Source: an uncultured Methanobrevibacter sp.
Lineage (GTDB): Archaea; Methanobacteriota; Methanobacteria; Methanobacteriales; Methanobacteriaceae
Length of the DNA: 64,000 nt
NCBI GenBank assembly: GCA_900319985.1
Contig: ONQL01000003.1
Span: forward strand, 7,053-71,052
Reading direction: 5' to 3'
In this document: positions 8,516-17,139 of the stretch, piece after piece
Layout: every line of letters starts with the position of its first letter
Position numbering within the stretch: position 1 is the first letter of the stretch
Program-made: the position numbers and the translations under genes
Notes under the pieces: model-generated
Seen by the model: only the letters and a program-made list of their open reading frames with translations
Databases searched by the model: none
Told to the model about the DNA's origin: nothing

Positions 8516-8572
8516 AATAACCCACTCCCACCCAACATGAATAAACATGCCATTAAAAATAATTAATAAAAA

Positions 8573-8590
8573 ACTAATATATAAATTAGT
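8573..8590 (-). promoter_or_regulatory. TATA box inside a 6-bp inverted repeat, upstream of DUF3100 copy 2
   Basis: The sequence ACTAAT, ATATAA, ATTAGT is a perfect inverted repeat with a TATA element in its centre. Transcription would begin about 25 bases downstream (near 8555), giving a leader of about 40 bases before the ATT start. A repressor bound to the symmetric arms would cover the TATA box. Promoter use is inferred from archaeal spacing rules. Confidence 0.45.
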
Positions 8591-8724
8591 ATGATTCAAT
8601 TCACAAAAGTTCAAAAAATGAGAATAAAAATCAGTGAAAATTAATGAAAAGTTCACAAAAAGTGAATATTTAAAAATAAATAATATTGCTTGATTATTAA
8701 AATAAAGACATTATTAAGAATAAT

Positions 8725-9984
8725 TTAATTTAAATCCATACGACAAAGAGGTTTTGATAGATGCCGCCTTGCAGAAACCGGTGTTTCATAAAATTTAGAA
8801 TTTTTTAAATTACGTGTGATTACAATAGGAACTTTTTTGCTAGATTCTACCTTATTTCCACAACGCTTGCATTTAAATCCTTTATTTTTGCCTGCAGAAG
8901 TCATTCTTTTCCCACATTCGCAAACCGGATTTTTATATTCAATGTCATTTAATTTTAACATTTGAAACTTCTCAATATTGAATGTATTTTGTTCACCAAT
9001 ACCACCAAAGACTTTGATAATATCGCCCGGCCTCAAATGAGAAACAGTTTTTCTAAAGTTTTTTGTTGGTTCATAAGCACCACATTCAATCTCCCCCGAA
9101 TCATCAGAGATTAAAAAGAACATATGCCCCCCATCGATAATCTTAGGTTTGTTTTTAACTTCACCAACAACTTCATAGCATCCGAATTGATTCATATCCG
9201 AAATTCTGTCAGCTTTTTGAATATGCATATCAGTGTGTTGATTTGTCTTGAAAATACACCAGTCCACAATAGGTTCATTAACCTTTACTATGCTTTTTGC
9301 CAAATGCAGTGCATCAACATTATTGGATCTGATACCATATAAAACTGGACATGGAGTTTTAGGTTCAATTGCAATATAATCTTCAGAATAATCAATATTT
9401 TCAAACGTATCTGGAAAAGTTTTTTCATCCATCAGATAAACAGAATCATAATCTATTTGTCTTTTAGTTCCGTAATTTTCAGAACTCCTGTATGTAAGTA
9501 GCTCATAAGTACAGTCAGATAAAGGCAGGCTTATCGCTGCAATCGATCCGATTATTCCTCTGCCTTTTTTGAATTTATGAATCTCACAACCCACAGATTT
9601 TCCGAATTCATCTGCCTCTTCAATTGTAATGAATTCATAAATTGCCCTAAATGCATAATCTTCCATTTCTTTAGTTATTTCACCATCATAAAAGATTACA
9701 CCAGGATTTGTATTGTCACAATCAAACATAGACAACTTTTCAACTTCATCCAATACAATTTGGCGAGCAAAATCAGCCTTATCATCATTCAATATCTTTA
9801 AACTAACTCCCCCATTGCCGCGAGTTTTAAATCTTGCAAAAGGGTTTAATCTAATTAAATGAGGATAATCAACTAGTTTAATCCCATTATCTTTAAATTT
9901 ATTGATGATTTGACTTGCCAAATAAGTAGTACACATTCCATCAGGAGAATCAGTATCATCAATTCCAATATATAAATATTTAAT
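8725..9984 (-). CDS. tiaS: tRNA(Ile2) 2-agmatinylcytidine synthetase TiaS (probable ATT start)
   Basis: TiaS ligates agmatine to C34 of the AUA-reading isoleucine tRNA in archaea. The N-terminus has YLYIGIDDTDSPDGMCTTYLAS and a following RTRGNGGVSLK region. An OB-fold domain lies near residues 270-350 and a C-terminal zinc ribbon reads CECGKRM and CKRCGNK. Length (about 419 aa) is normal. There is no ATG before residue 17. In-frame candidates are TTG at 9999, GTG at 9993 and ATT at 9984. Only the ATT has a suitable ribosome binding site: AGGTGGT, four bases, ATT. It also gives the N-terminus expected for the family (start immediately before KYLYIGIDDTDS). Divergent from the HTH regulator. Confidence 0.93.
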   Translation of the reverse strand: MKYLYIGIDDTDSPDGMCTTYLASQIINKFKDNGIKLVDYPHLIRLNPFARFKTRGNGGVSLKILNDDKADFARQIVLDEVEKLSMFDCDNTNPGVIFYDGEITKEMEDYAFRAIYEFITIEEADEFGKSVGCEIHKFKKGRGIIGSIAAISLPLSDCTYELLTYRSSENYGTKRQIDYDSVYLMDEKTFPDTFENIDYSEDYIAIEPKTPCPVLYGIRSNNVDALHLAKSIVKVNEPIVDWCIFKTNQHTDMHIQKADRISDMNQFGCYEVVGEVKNKPKIIDGGHMFFLISDDSGEIECGAYEPTKNFRKTVSHLRPGDIIKVFGGIGEQNTFNIEKFQMLKLNDIEYKNPVCECGKRMTSAGKNKGFKCKRCGNKVESSKKVPIVITRNLKNSKFYETPVSARRHLSKPLCRMDLN

Positions 9985-10056
9985 TACAACCACCTTCAAT
10001 AAATATAGATTATATTAGAGTTAAAACAATATATAGTTTACAAGAGGTCAGTTAAT

Positions 10057-10995
10057 ATGTTAACTAGAAGCCAATTACTACACAATATCGAAAATCTGTT
10101 AAAGTCTCAAGGTTATAAAACTTCAGACATTTATGAACAGGGGTCATTTGATATTGTAGCTCGTAAAAACTTACTTATTTTACTTTTAAAAACATTTCAA
10201 AATATAGACAGCATTAATGAAAGCAATGCTTATGAAATGAAGCAATTGGCCAACATATTTCTTGCTTCCCCAATCATAATTGGTGAAAAATCAAGAAATG
10301 GCCTTTTGGAAGAAGGAGTAGTGTATGAAAGATATGATATCCCAACCATCGGCTTTGAAACCTTAAAAAATATGATTATTTATAATGAATATCCAGAAAT
10401 TCTAGCAGACAGAGGAGGATATTTCGTTAAGATTGACGGTAATGTTATAAAGCAATATCGTGAAGAATATTCCCTGTCCCTAAAAGATTTAGCCAATTTG
10501 GCCCATGTATCAAGAGCTACCATGTACAAATATGAAAATGAAATAGTCCGTGCAAATACTGAAACCGCAATGATTTTGGAGGAAATCCTAAATACAAAAG
10601 TTACATTAGACATCGATTTATTAAAACAACCCCAGACAGATGATATTGCATTCAGTAACGGTGATGATACTCTTGATTTGTCAAAATTAGGATATGGAGT
10701 TGTTTCAACCAATAAAAGTCCATTTGATGCTGTAGCTAAAATGAAAAGTTCAGACAAGCAATCCCCACTGATTGCTAATGTTGAAAAAAACAGAACTGAA
10801 AAAACCTTAAAAAGAATGGCAGTTCCTTTAAAAGACTTGTCAATGGTTACAACATCAGAACCCGTATTTATCATCAATAATGAAAAGATTAAAGAATCAA
10901 TCGGAACCATACCCGTAATTAAATCTTGGGAACTGAAAGAATTTGAGAATTCAAAAGAATTACTGAAAATGATTAAAGAAAGAAAAGAGAATTAG
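10057..10995 (+). CDS. putative HTH-type transcriptional regulator, MTH_967-like family
   Basis: A 312-aa archaeal regulator with an N-terminal restriction-endonuclease-like fold (about 1-115; GSFDIVARKNLLILLLK) and a Cro/C1-type helix-turn-helix at about 130-185. The recognition region is SLKDLANLAHVSRATMYKYENE. The C-terminal 120 residues are of unknown structure. The architecture and length match the uncharacterised archaeal HTH family typified by MTH_967. GAGGTCAG precedes the ATG. It is followed after eight bases by a Cys-rich protein and is divergent from tiaS with only about 70 bases between, so it may control one or both. Its targets are unknown. Confidence 0.85.
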   Translation: MLTRSQLLHNIENLLKSQGYKTSDIYEQGSFDIVARKNLLILLLKTFQNIDSINESNAYEMKQLANIFLASPIIIGEKSRNGLLEEGVVYERYDIPTIGFETLKNMIIYNEYPEILADRGGYFVKIDGNVIKQYREEYSLSLKDLANLAHVSRATMYKYENEIVRANTETAMILEEILNTKVTLDIDLLKQPQTDDIAFSNGDDTLDLSKLGYGVVSTNKSPFDAVAKMKSSDKQSPLIANVEKNRTEKTLKRMAVPLKDLSMVTTSEPVFIINNEKIKESIGTIPVIKSWELKEFENSKELLKMIKERKEN

Positions 10996-11003
10996 GTGGC
11001 AGA

Positions 11004-11390
11004 ATGGAAAATTTAAGTATTGACGGATTAGAAAACTATCCCATCAAATGGGTTTGTAATTATGCTGGTCAAAAAGCTATTGGAATCTGTGGTAAAACAC
11101 AGAAAATAGCCATGTTTGCATCTGACGAAAGAGTATCAAGAATACTGGAAGATATAGTTATCGGAACCGATGAAACTCAGGAAGGATACGGTTGTGAGGA
11201 AAAAGGCAGATGCTGCAATTTTGAATGCTCCTACTGCAGCATTAGTCCAAGGCAATACCTGCAAATTACAGGTAAAAAACCATCCAATAAAAATATAAAA
11301 AATCTAATCAACGGATTGAAGGATTTGAATGAATCCCTTGAAGAAGAAAATTTAGTTCCTTTTGATAAATATGAAGTAGTCAAATACTAA
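11004..11390 (+). CDS. Cys-rich conserved protein (possible methanogenesis marker)
   Basis: A 128-aa protein with a compact cysteine cluster around residues 61-78: GCEEKGRCCNFECSYCS, spaced C-x5-CC-x3-C-x2-C. Two more cysteines lie in the N-terminal half (KWVCNYAG, GICGKTQ). Such clusters bind zinc or an iron-sulfur cluster. I suspect it belongs to one of the small methanogen-only marker families (marker 9 type), but this is not certain. AGGTGGC and three bases precede the ATG. It lies in an operon with the HTH regulator. It overlaps the end of the convergent TIM-barrel gene by four bases. Confidence 0.65.
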   Translation: MENLSIDGLENYPIKWVCNYAGQKAIGICGKTQKIAMFASDERVSRILEDIVIGTDETQEGYGCEEKGRCCNFECSYCSISPRQYLQITGKKPSNKNIKNLINGLKDLNESLEEENLVPFDKYEVVKY

Positions 11391-12181
11391 TATTTGCTCA
11401 AAAGTGAAAAATCTTCTTTTGCTTCATCCTTACTGGCCACACCTAGAGTTATTGCATCTACAAAATCAACATTTTTATAAAATTCATAAGAATCAAAAGG
11501 CTTTAAAACGCCTGCTGCAAATATTCGGGTAGCAATAATCTTCTTATTCAAATCAATTATTTTTTCAATAAACTCCTTTCGTTGTTCATTGTTGAAAGCA
11601 CTGATATCCATCATATAAGATAATGAATTATATGGAATCATATAAAGACCAAATAGATCCATATCAATATTATCTTTTAGCAGGTCTGTAGTTCTTGATG
11701 GAAATGCAGTAACCAAACCGGAAACCGAGCCTGTATCATTAATTCTAGACAATATTTTTGAAGTCAGTTTCCAATCATAACCATCAACAATAAATTCATC
11801 AACCAGCATTGCAGGACAGTCATAACTTGAAAACAGGTCAATATCTTCATCCCAATCAACTTCTTTTGCAATATCATAATTAGGATTCAGATAATCCACA
11901 TCACTTTTTCCAATAGTTGCAATAACCTTCATTTCACAGCCACAATCCACTGCAATTTCATATCCTTCAATCAAATTTTTATCATTGACTAAATTGATAG
12001 CACGAATCCCCTGATTGTATGATTCAACAATCACATCAGCAATATTGTGAGGATTATCATATAAATCAATTTGATATAATCTGGATCTATGTCCAAAATA
12101 AGGTTCTGCAATAAATGGGCCATATCCCAAAATTGTTTGAGGAATAACTTTATTATTTACTTCAAAATCATCTAAAAAAAT
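11387..12181 (-). CDS. TIM-barrel-like protein of unknown function (probable ATT start)
   Basis: A soluble protein of about 264 aa with a barrel-like pattern. It includes GHRSRLYQIDLYDN, IRAINLVNDKNL, MKVIATIGKSD, a repeated Asp/Glu-rich DWDEDIDLF, and near the end RIFAAGVLKPFDSYEFYKN and DAITLGVASKDEA. The last segment looks like the C-terminus of radical-free aldo/keto-reductase or aldolase-like barrels, but the family is not identified. The first TTG in frame (12130) would remove the coherent segment FLDDFEVNNKVIPQTILG. An ATT at 12181 follows a perfect AGGTGAT and three bases, and is taken as the start. The SD overlaps the stop codon of the YbjQ-like gene. Confidence 0.65.
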   Translation of the reverse strand: MFLDDFEVNNKVIPQTILGYGPFIAEPYFGHRSRLYQIDLYDNPHNIADVIVESYNQGIRAINLVNDKNLIEGYEIAVDCGCEMKVIATIGKSDVDYLNPNYDIAKEVDWDEDIDLFSSYDCPAMLVDEFIVDGYDWKLTSKILSRINDTGSVSGLVTAFPSRTTDLLKDNIDMDLFGLYMIPYNSLSYMMDISAFNNEQRKEFIEKIIDLNKKIIATRIFAAGVLKPFDSYEFYKNVDFVDAITLGVASKDEAKEDFSLLSKY

Positions 12182-12189
12182 AGTATCAC

Positions 12190-12528
12190 CTATTCTTTTT
12201 CAACAACAACAGCAGTTCCATATACTAAAATCTCTTGCATAACATCGGAAATTTCATTGGAATCAAATCTGATTGCAATAATACCATTTGCACCCAATTC
12301 TTTAGCATGTTGAATTGCCCTATTCAATGCCTCATCTCTTGATTCTTCCATCATCTTAACATATTGAGTTATTTCTCCACCGAACAATGATTTTATGCCA
12401 GCACCAATCTGTCCACCAGCACCCCTACTCCTGACAGTTAAACCATATATAAATCCTTTTGTTTCGACAACTTTAAAACCAGGAATATCATTTGCTGTAG
12501 AAATTGGAAATTCATTTACAGATACCAT
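12190..12528 (-). CDS. YbjQ/UPF0145 family protein
   Basis: A 112-aa protein of the UPF0145 (YbjQ, heavy-metal-binding domain) family. The diagnostic core is GLTVRSRGAGGQIGAGIKSLFGGE followed by ESRDEALNRAIQHAKELGANGIIAIRFDS. Members form pentameric rings; their role is not settled. The ATG is preceded by an A-T rich stretch without a strong SD. It is the first gene of a two-gene operon with the TIM-barrel protein; its TAG stop overlaps the next ribosome binding site. Divergent from serA across a 182-base region. Confidence 0.88.
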   Translation of the reverse strand: MVSVNEFPISTANDIPGFKVVETKGFIYGLTVRSRGAGGQIGAGIKSLFGGEITQYVKMMEESRDEALNRAIQHAKELGANGIIAIRFDSNEISDVMQEILVYGTAVVVEKE

Positions 12529-12564
12529 ATTATCATCTTATTTTATATAACTTAAAAAAAAATT

Positions 12565-12590
12565 AATCTAAATTTTGTATAATTTAGATT
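12565..12590. promoter_or_regulatory. 10-bp inverted repeat between ybjQ-like gene and serA
   Basis: AATCTAAATT and AATTTAGATT form perfect arms separated by six bases. A related half-site (AAATTAGATTAA) recurs about 70 bases closer to serA. The pair lies in the only long divergent gap of this part of the window, so it may be an operator for serA or the ybjQ-like gene. It has no T tract, so it is not an obvious terminator. Regulatory role is inferred only. Confidence 0.35.
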
Positions 12591-12710
12591 TTATATTTAA
12601 TATGATATATATTTTATTTAAAATTTTAAATATAATAAAGAACATAAATTAGATTAATATTTATTACTAAATATTTCTTTTTCAAAAAAAAAACAAAAAA
12701 TGGTGAAAAA

Positions 12711-14285
12711 ATGAAAGTACTTATTGCTGATGCTATTAATGAAAAAGGTATTGAAAATTTAAAGGAAGTAGCTGAAGTTGTAGTAGACACAAGCATCACT
12801 CCTGAAGAATTGGCAAATACCATACATGAATATGATGGAATCGTTGTTCGGAGCCGAACAAAACTTACTGCAGACCTTATTAAAAAAGCAGACAATATGA
12901 AAATTATTGCAAGAGCAGGTGTTGGAGTAGACAACATTGATTTGAATGCTGCCACTGAAAAAGGTATTATGGTTGTAAACTCACCAGAGTCCACTTCAAT
13001 CACAGTAGCAGAACATACTATGGGATTATTACTTACCATGGCTCGTAAATTATCCATTGCTGATAAATCTGTAAAAGAAGGAAAATGGGAAAAGAAAAAA
13101 TTCATGGGCGTTGAACTTAGAAACAAAACCCTTGGTGTAATTGGAATGGGTAGAATAGGTTCCCAAGTAGTGAACAGATGTAAAGCATTTGAAATGGATG
13201 CAATGGCATATGATCCTTACTTGCCAGAAGAAGTTGCAAAACAGATGGGCGTAAAATTAACTGATTTAGACACTGTACTTAAAAATGCAGACTTCATTAC
13301 AATTCATGTGCCACTCACCCCTGAAACCAAACATTTAATTTCAACAGAACAATTTGAAATCATGAAAGATAGTGCTTTCATTACAAACTGTGCTCGTGGT
13401 GGAATTATTGATGAAGATGCATTATACGATGCATTAACCAACAACAAAATTGGAGGTGCTGCATTAGACGTATATGAAGAAGAACCACCAGCAGAAGATT
13501 CAAAATTATTTGAACTTGACAACATCGTATTAACCCCACACATTGCTGCTTCCACTAAAGAAGCTCAAAGAGACGCAGCAATTATCGTAGCTGACGAAAT
13601 TATTGATTTATTCAAAGGCGGAACTCCTAAAAATGTTTTAAACATGCCACGTATCGATAATAAAACCTACAAAGAAGTATCCCCCTACTTAGAATTATGC
13701 GAAAAATTAGGTAGTTTCATTTCCCAAGCAGTTAATGGAAAAATTAAAGAAATTGAAATCGTTTACAGTGGAGAATTAGCTGAAATCGACAATTTAGAAA
13801 TTTTAACAAGAACTGTCCTCCAAGGAGCAATCAATCCGTTCTTGAGTTCTCCTGTAAATGCAGTTAATGCTTCCCTTGTTGCTAAAGATAGAGGTATAAG
13901 TGTAACTGAAGGAAGAAAAGATAACGCCAAAGGATATGATTCATTAATCAAAGTTATTGCTAAAAGCAACAAAGATAAATTCTCAGCTGAAGGTACAAAT
14001 TTACACGAAGCAAGAATCCTAAAAGTTAATGACTATTGGGTAGATGTTATTCCTGAAGGACATATGTTTATTGCAAAATATGAAGATGTTCCAGGAAGTA
14101 TCGGTAAAATTGGAACCAAATTAGGAGAATATGGAGTAAATATTGGAATTATGCAAGTTGGAAGAGATGAACAAGGCGGAAGAGCTATCATGATTCTAAC
14201 TTTAGATAAAGAAATTCCAAATAATGTCATAAAAGAAATCCAAGGTTTAGATAATGTCTATGACGCTGTCGGCCTTGAATTGTAA
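12711..14285 (+). CDS. serA: D-3-phosphoglycerate dehydrogenase
   Basis: First enzyme of the phosphorylated serine pathway, oxidising 3-phosphoglycerate with NAD+. The 524-aa long form has the substrate-binding part at the N-terminus (VVRSRTKLTADLI), a Rossmann NAD site (GVIGMGRIGSQV, about 140-152), the catalytic Arg in NCARGGIIDE and the catalytic His in LTPHIAAST. An intervening domain and a C-terminal ACT domain follow (from about 450; EDVPGSIGKIGTKLGEYGVNI), where serine usually exerts feedback. GGTGA with spacer precedes the ATG. It is monocistronic and followed by an oligo-T tract. Confidence 0.97.
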   Translation: MKVLIADAINEKGIENLKEVAEVVVDTSITPEELANTIHEYDGIVVRSRTKLTADLIKKADNMKIIARAGVGVDNIDLNAATEKGIMVVNSPESTSITVAEHTMGLLLTMARKLSIADKSVKEGKWEKKKFMGVELRNKTLGVIGMGRIGSQVVNRCKAFEMDAMAYDPYLPEEVAKQMGVKLTDLDTVLKNADFITIHVPLTPETKHLISTEQFEIMKDSAFITNCARGGIIDEDALYDALTNNKIGGAALDVYEEEPPAEDSKLFELDNIVLTPHIAASTKEAQRDAAIIVADEIIDLFKGGTPKNVLNMPRIDNKTYKEVSPYLELCEKLGSFISQAVNGKIKEIEIVYSGELAEIDNLEILTRTVLQGAINPFLSSPVNAVNASLVAKDRGISVTEGRKDNAKGYDSLIKVIAKSNKDKFSAEGTNLHEARILKVNDYWVDVIPEGHMFIAKYEDVPGSIGKIGTKLGEYGVNIGIMQVGRDEQGGRAIMILTLDKEIPNNVIKEIQGLDNVYDAVGLEL

Positions 14286-14347
14286 ATAAAAAACAATTTC
14301 ACCATTTTGTTTTTTATTTCTTATTTTTTTATTTAAAAAAAAGAGAA

Positions 14348-15019
14348 TTATTTTCTTAATTCCCTGCGAATACTCTTAACCGTACCATCAGGGTTAAGTT
14401 CTATTTTTATTACTTGATGATTGTTATCAATACGTGTGGCTTCAAATTCATCGTAATGGTCAACGAAAGTATCGTCAGTTGTGAAAAACTCATCATCTGC
14501 CTCATCAAGAAGGCCAGGTTTGAATTCATCGTCTTCTGTTAACACATCATCCTCATCAAAGAATTCATGAGCATTATCTTCAACCAGATGACTGTAATCA
14601 CCAATCGTATAGCTTTGAGGTTCACCATACCTATCATATGCTTTAAATGTTGCCAAAGAATACGGAAGGCAAACAATCATGTGAAAAAAGCCATTTTTTG
14701 AAAATGTCACCAAATCTGCATCGGAAGGCATTGCGCTAGGTCCCGGATGTGAGTGAACAGACCCCCAGTATTTGGTATTCAGAGGAATCATTTCTGTGTG
14801 CACCACCGCACCGGTTTCACAGGTTTCACCTGGGACAAAAATCAAACCTGTGATATAAAGAATTTTATCAATTATTTCTCCATCGAAAAAAGCTAAAAAT
14901 TCATTGGGATAAGCTTTCTTAGCATAATAAATTACAGAATCAAGAACTTCCTGATCAACTCTAACTTCCTTAAACTCTTCATCATCATTGCCAAATAACT
15001 TTGAAATAAAGCCCATCAT
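14348..15019 (-). CDS. JAMM/Mov34 metalloprotease-like protein with acidic tail
   Basis: A 223-aa protein whose first 140 residues form a JAB1/MPN domain. The zinc motif is complete: a conserved Glu near the N-terminus (PNEFLAFFDGE) and HSHPGPSAMPSDAD. JAMM proteases cleave isopeptide bonds of ubiquitin-like modifiers (SAMPs in archaea). The C-terminal region, about residues 150-200, is very rich in Asp/Glu (FFDEDDVLTEDDEF) and probably disordered, ending in a short basic segment. Two adjacent ATGs are possible; the second (15016) has better spacing from the AGGTGAT, which overlaps the thg1 stop. It is the last gene of the nadX-thg1-JAMM operon. Confidence 0.85.
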   Translation of the reverse strand: MMGFISKLFGNDDEEFKEVRVDQEVLDSVIYYAKKAYPNEFLAFFDGEIIDKILYITGLIFVPGETCETGAVVHTEMIPLNTKYWGSVHSHPGPSAMPSDADLVTFSKNGFFHMIVCLPYSLATFKAYDRYGEPQSYTIGDYSHLVEDNAHEFFDEDDVLTEDDEFKPGLLDEADDEFFTTDDTFVDHYDEFEATRIDNNHQVIKIELNPDGTVKSIRRELRK

Positions 15020-15020
15020 A

Positions 15021-15737
15021 TCACCTAATCAAATTTTCAAAAAATTCTTTGTTAAATTTCGGAACTTCCCAATCAACATAAGCATAAGTTCTATAGGACA
15101 CCTGTTCCTTATTTTCTTTTTTATTGAAACCTACAACTTTTTTATTTTTCCTATATACTGCAATTCCTCTTTTCTTATAAGTTTCCACATCATTCAAGTT
15201 AATGCCATTTTGATACAGCAATTCATGAATTTCACTTGACTTGAGTCCATTAATTTTATCGTTTGCTATTTTATTTGAATATTTCGATTTCAAGAATGAA
15301 ATCCCATAAGATGCAATGCAATTTTTCCAGGACTCATCCTGCCTCCACTTAAAATATTTTAAAACATCTTCATCAGAAATAGGAATAATTCTTGAATCAA
15401 AAGATGGAGGTTTTTTAAAATCTGCATCATAATGCAATACAAACGAACTAGCTGTAAAACTAGCAATTACAGAATTAATTTTTTCAATCCTGCCATCAAA
15501 AGGTATTCTCTCTAAAAGTAAGCTGATTTCATCTGAAAAAGTGTATACAAATACTGGAGAAAATTCTTTAAATAACTCATTACAGACTTTTGACATTACC
15601 TGGTAAAAATTTTCATCATAAGGTTTTATCAGATTTAAATCCTTTGCCAGCTTATGAAAACTTCTGCCGTCTAACCTAACAATAATTTTTGAGTTTTTTG
15701 GAACTTTCAGTGATGAATAAACTTCAAAATCCTTCAT
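15021..15737 (-). CDS. thg1: Thg1-like 3'-5' nucleotidyltransferase (tRNA-His guanylyltransferase family)
   Basis: Archaeal Thg1-like protein of 238 aa. These enzymes add nucleotides in the 3'-5' direction to the 5' end of tRNA, for tRNA-His identity or repair. The two carboxylate metal-binding motifs are visible: VRLDGRSFHKL near residue 23 and YTFSDEISLLL near 70. The downstream KKRGIAVYRK element also matches the family. Its ATG overlaps the end of nadX and its stop overlaps the ribosome binding site of the JAMM gene, so the three are translated together. Confidence 0.92.
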   Translation of the reverse strand: MKDFEVYSSLKVPKNSKIIVRLDGRSFHKLAKDLNLIKPYDENFYQVMSKVCNELFKEFSPVFVYTFSDEISLLLERIPFDGRIEKINSVIASFTASSFVLHYDADFKKPPSFDSRIIPISDEDVLKYFKWRQDESWKNCIASYGISFLKSKYSNKIANDKINGLKSSEIHELLYQNGINLNDVETYKKRGIAVYRKNKKVVGFNKKENKEQVSYRTYAYVDWEVPKFNKEFFENLIR

Positions 15738-16501
15738 TACATACCCACACTAATGGTTTCGTTGAAACTTTTAAGCAACCTAATAGCTGAAAGTGCCGCC
15801 AACATACTGGTTTTCGGATTGGCTGCACAAGGATAATTCATAGTTGTTGTTTTGAATTCCCCGAAATCACCTCTTGCAGTAATTTCATGAACATTCCGAT
15901 CCACATTAGGATCTACAATAATCTTTACGTTAATATCCCTTTGGCAGGCAACGCTAATTGTCGCCGCAACATTGATATTTAAAGGAAATTCCTTAACAGC
16001 ATCAGATGCCTTTCCTTCAAACAAAACCTCTTCCTTATCAATTTTTTTACCCAAAGATTTTGGAGATTTACGTGTAACAAGATTAACTTCTTCTAAACCA
16101 AATTTAGCAACTGCTTTAATTCCATCCAAACCAACAATAGCTCCAGAAGGCAAATGTATTTTAGCATTGTTCTTTTTAGCAATTTTTTCAATATTCTGAT
16201 AAAAATCAATGTCCATAAATGCTCCCACACTCATTATAATCATGTCACGACCTTTGCCCAATACTTTCGGTGCAAATGACCTGACGGAATCGGGGGAAGC
16301 ACATTCAAGAATCAAATCCACATTATCAACCATTTCATCAAAATCAAGTGCTGCAACACCACCAGCTAGAGAAGCTAAATTTTCTGCCCTCTCAATATCC
16401 TTATCAAAAAGATATGCTATTTCAATACCATTATTTTCAGGAACAATACTTGTTGTAATAATATTAGCAATTGCTCCACAGCCGATAATACCCACTTTCA
16501 T
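15737..16501 (-). CDS. nadX: L-aspartate dehydrogenase
   Basis: Converts aspartate to iminoaspartate for NAD synthesis, replacing NadB. The protein is 254 aa, normal for NadX. It has an N-terminal Rossmann motif (VGIIGCGAIANII), SVGAFMDIDFY, HLPSGAIVGLDGIKA and the C-terminal substrate domain with FPLNINVAATISVA and the terminal NPKTSMLAALSA helix. The frame is open to a GTG at 16510, but the ATG at 16501 with GTGTGAT upstream is preferred. The next steps of the pathway, NadA and NadC, are encoded 28-30 kb away in this window. Confidence 0.94.
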   Translation of the reverse strand: MKVGIIGCGAIANIITTSIVPENNGIEIAYLFDKDIERAENLASLAGGVAALDFDEMVDNVDLILECASPDSVRSFAPKVLGKGRDMIIMSVGAFMDIDFYQNIEKIAKKNNAKIHLPSGAIVGLDGIKAVAKFGLEEVNLVTRKSPKSLGKKIDKEEVLFEGKASDAVKEFPLNINVAATISVACQRDINVKIIVDPNVDRNVHEITARGDFGEFKTTTMNYPCAANPKTSMLAALSAIRLLKSFNETISVGM

Positions 16502-16542
16502 AAAAATCACACTATAAAATTAAATTCTGAATAAAGATAATT

Positions 16543-16582
16543 AAAAAAAAAAGAATTGAAGAAAGATTAACTATAATCTTTC
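16543..16582 (-). terminator. hairpin and T tract after the PRC-barrel gene
   Basis: On the minus strand GAAAGATTA and TAATCTTTC form a 9-bp stem with a four-base loop, followed within about ten bases by a run of ten T. The stem includes the stop codon of the PRC-barrel gene. Confidence 0.6.
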
Positions 16583-16978
16583 AGCATCAAATTGAACTTG
16601 AGTTTCGTTTTGTGGTTGAGTTTCATTTTGTTTTGGAACTACTGGGTCAGGAATTTGTGGTTCTTGATTCACTTTTTTTATATCCCTAGGATTGATTAAC
16701 ATGATGTCCCCAATAGCTTGAACTTTATCAAAATCCACAGTCAATAAATCATTTTGGAAAGATCTCATATCATGTTCCTCTGGAGATTCCCCACGAATAG
16801 AACCGAATAATTGATTTACAATTGAACCAGTAGGTCTTCTTTCTTGTTCAATAGCCCTAACTTGTAATTTTGAAATAGTCCCTAACCTAATATTAAGAAT
16901 AACGTCTTCTACACGTCCAACATAATGCCCTGTATTTGTATAAATATCTAAACTACGTAATTTTGAAACTTCTACCAT
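16571..16978 (-). CDS. PRC-barrel domain protein
   Basis: A 135-aa protein with an N-terminal PRC-barrel (about 1-95): MVEVSKLRSLDIYTNTGHYV, RVEDVILNIRLGTISKLQV and the closing IGDIMLINPRDIKK. A 35-residue proline/glutamine-rich tail follows (PKQNETQPQNETQ). PRC-barrel proteins of this size take part in archaeal FtsZ/SepF-based cell division in haloarchaea (established for that lineage); the same role here is an inference. It is monocistronic, with its own terminator and a divergent neighbour encoding a tRNA-binding protein. Confidence 0.87.
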   Translation of the reverse strand: MVEVSKLRSLDIYTNTGHYVGRVEDVILNIRLGTISKLQVRAIEQERRPTGSIVNQLFGSIRGESPEEHDMRSFQNDLLTVDFDKVQAIGDIMLINPRDIKKVNQEPQIPDPVVPKQNETQPQNETQVQFDAERL

Positions 16979-17139
16979 GTTTACACCACAAGTAATATAA
17001 TAATTAAATAAATATGTATAAATTTATTTTATTGTTAATATAAATAGTTTATGTTTTAAAACTATTAAATCGCCGTTTTACAAAAAATTTATTAAATTAT
17101 AAAATTAAAATATAATTTAGAATAGAAAGAGGACTTCAA

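Noticed and set aside
8515..8548. ATG at 8548 as start of DUF3100 copy 2
   Set aside because: It would lie only a few bases after the expected transcription start and adds residues with no match in the paralogue.
12626..13126. 166-codon frame opposite serA
   Set aside because: Shadow of the serA coding region on the other strand.
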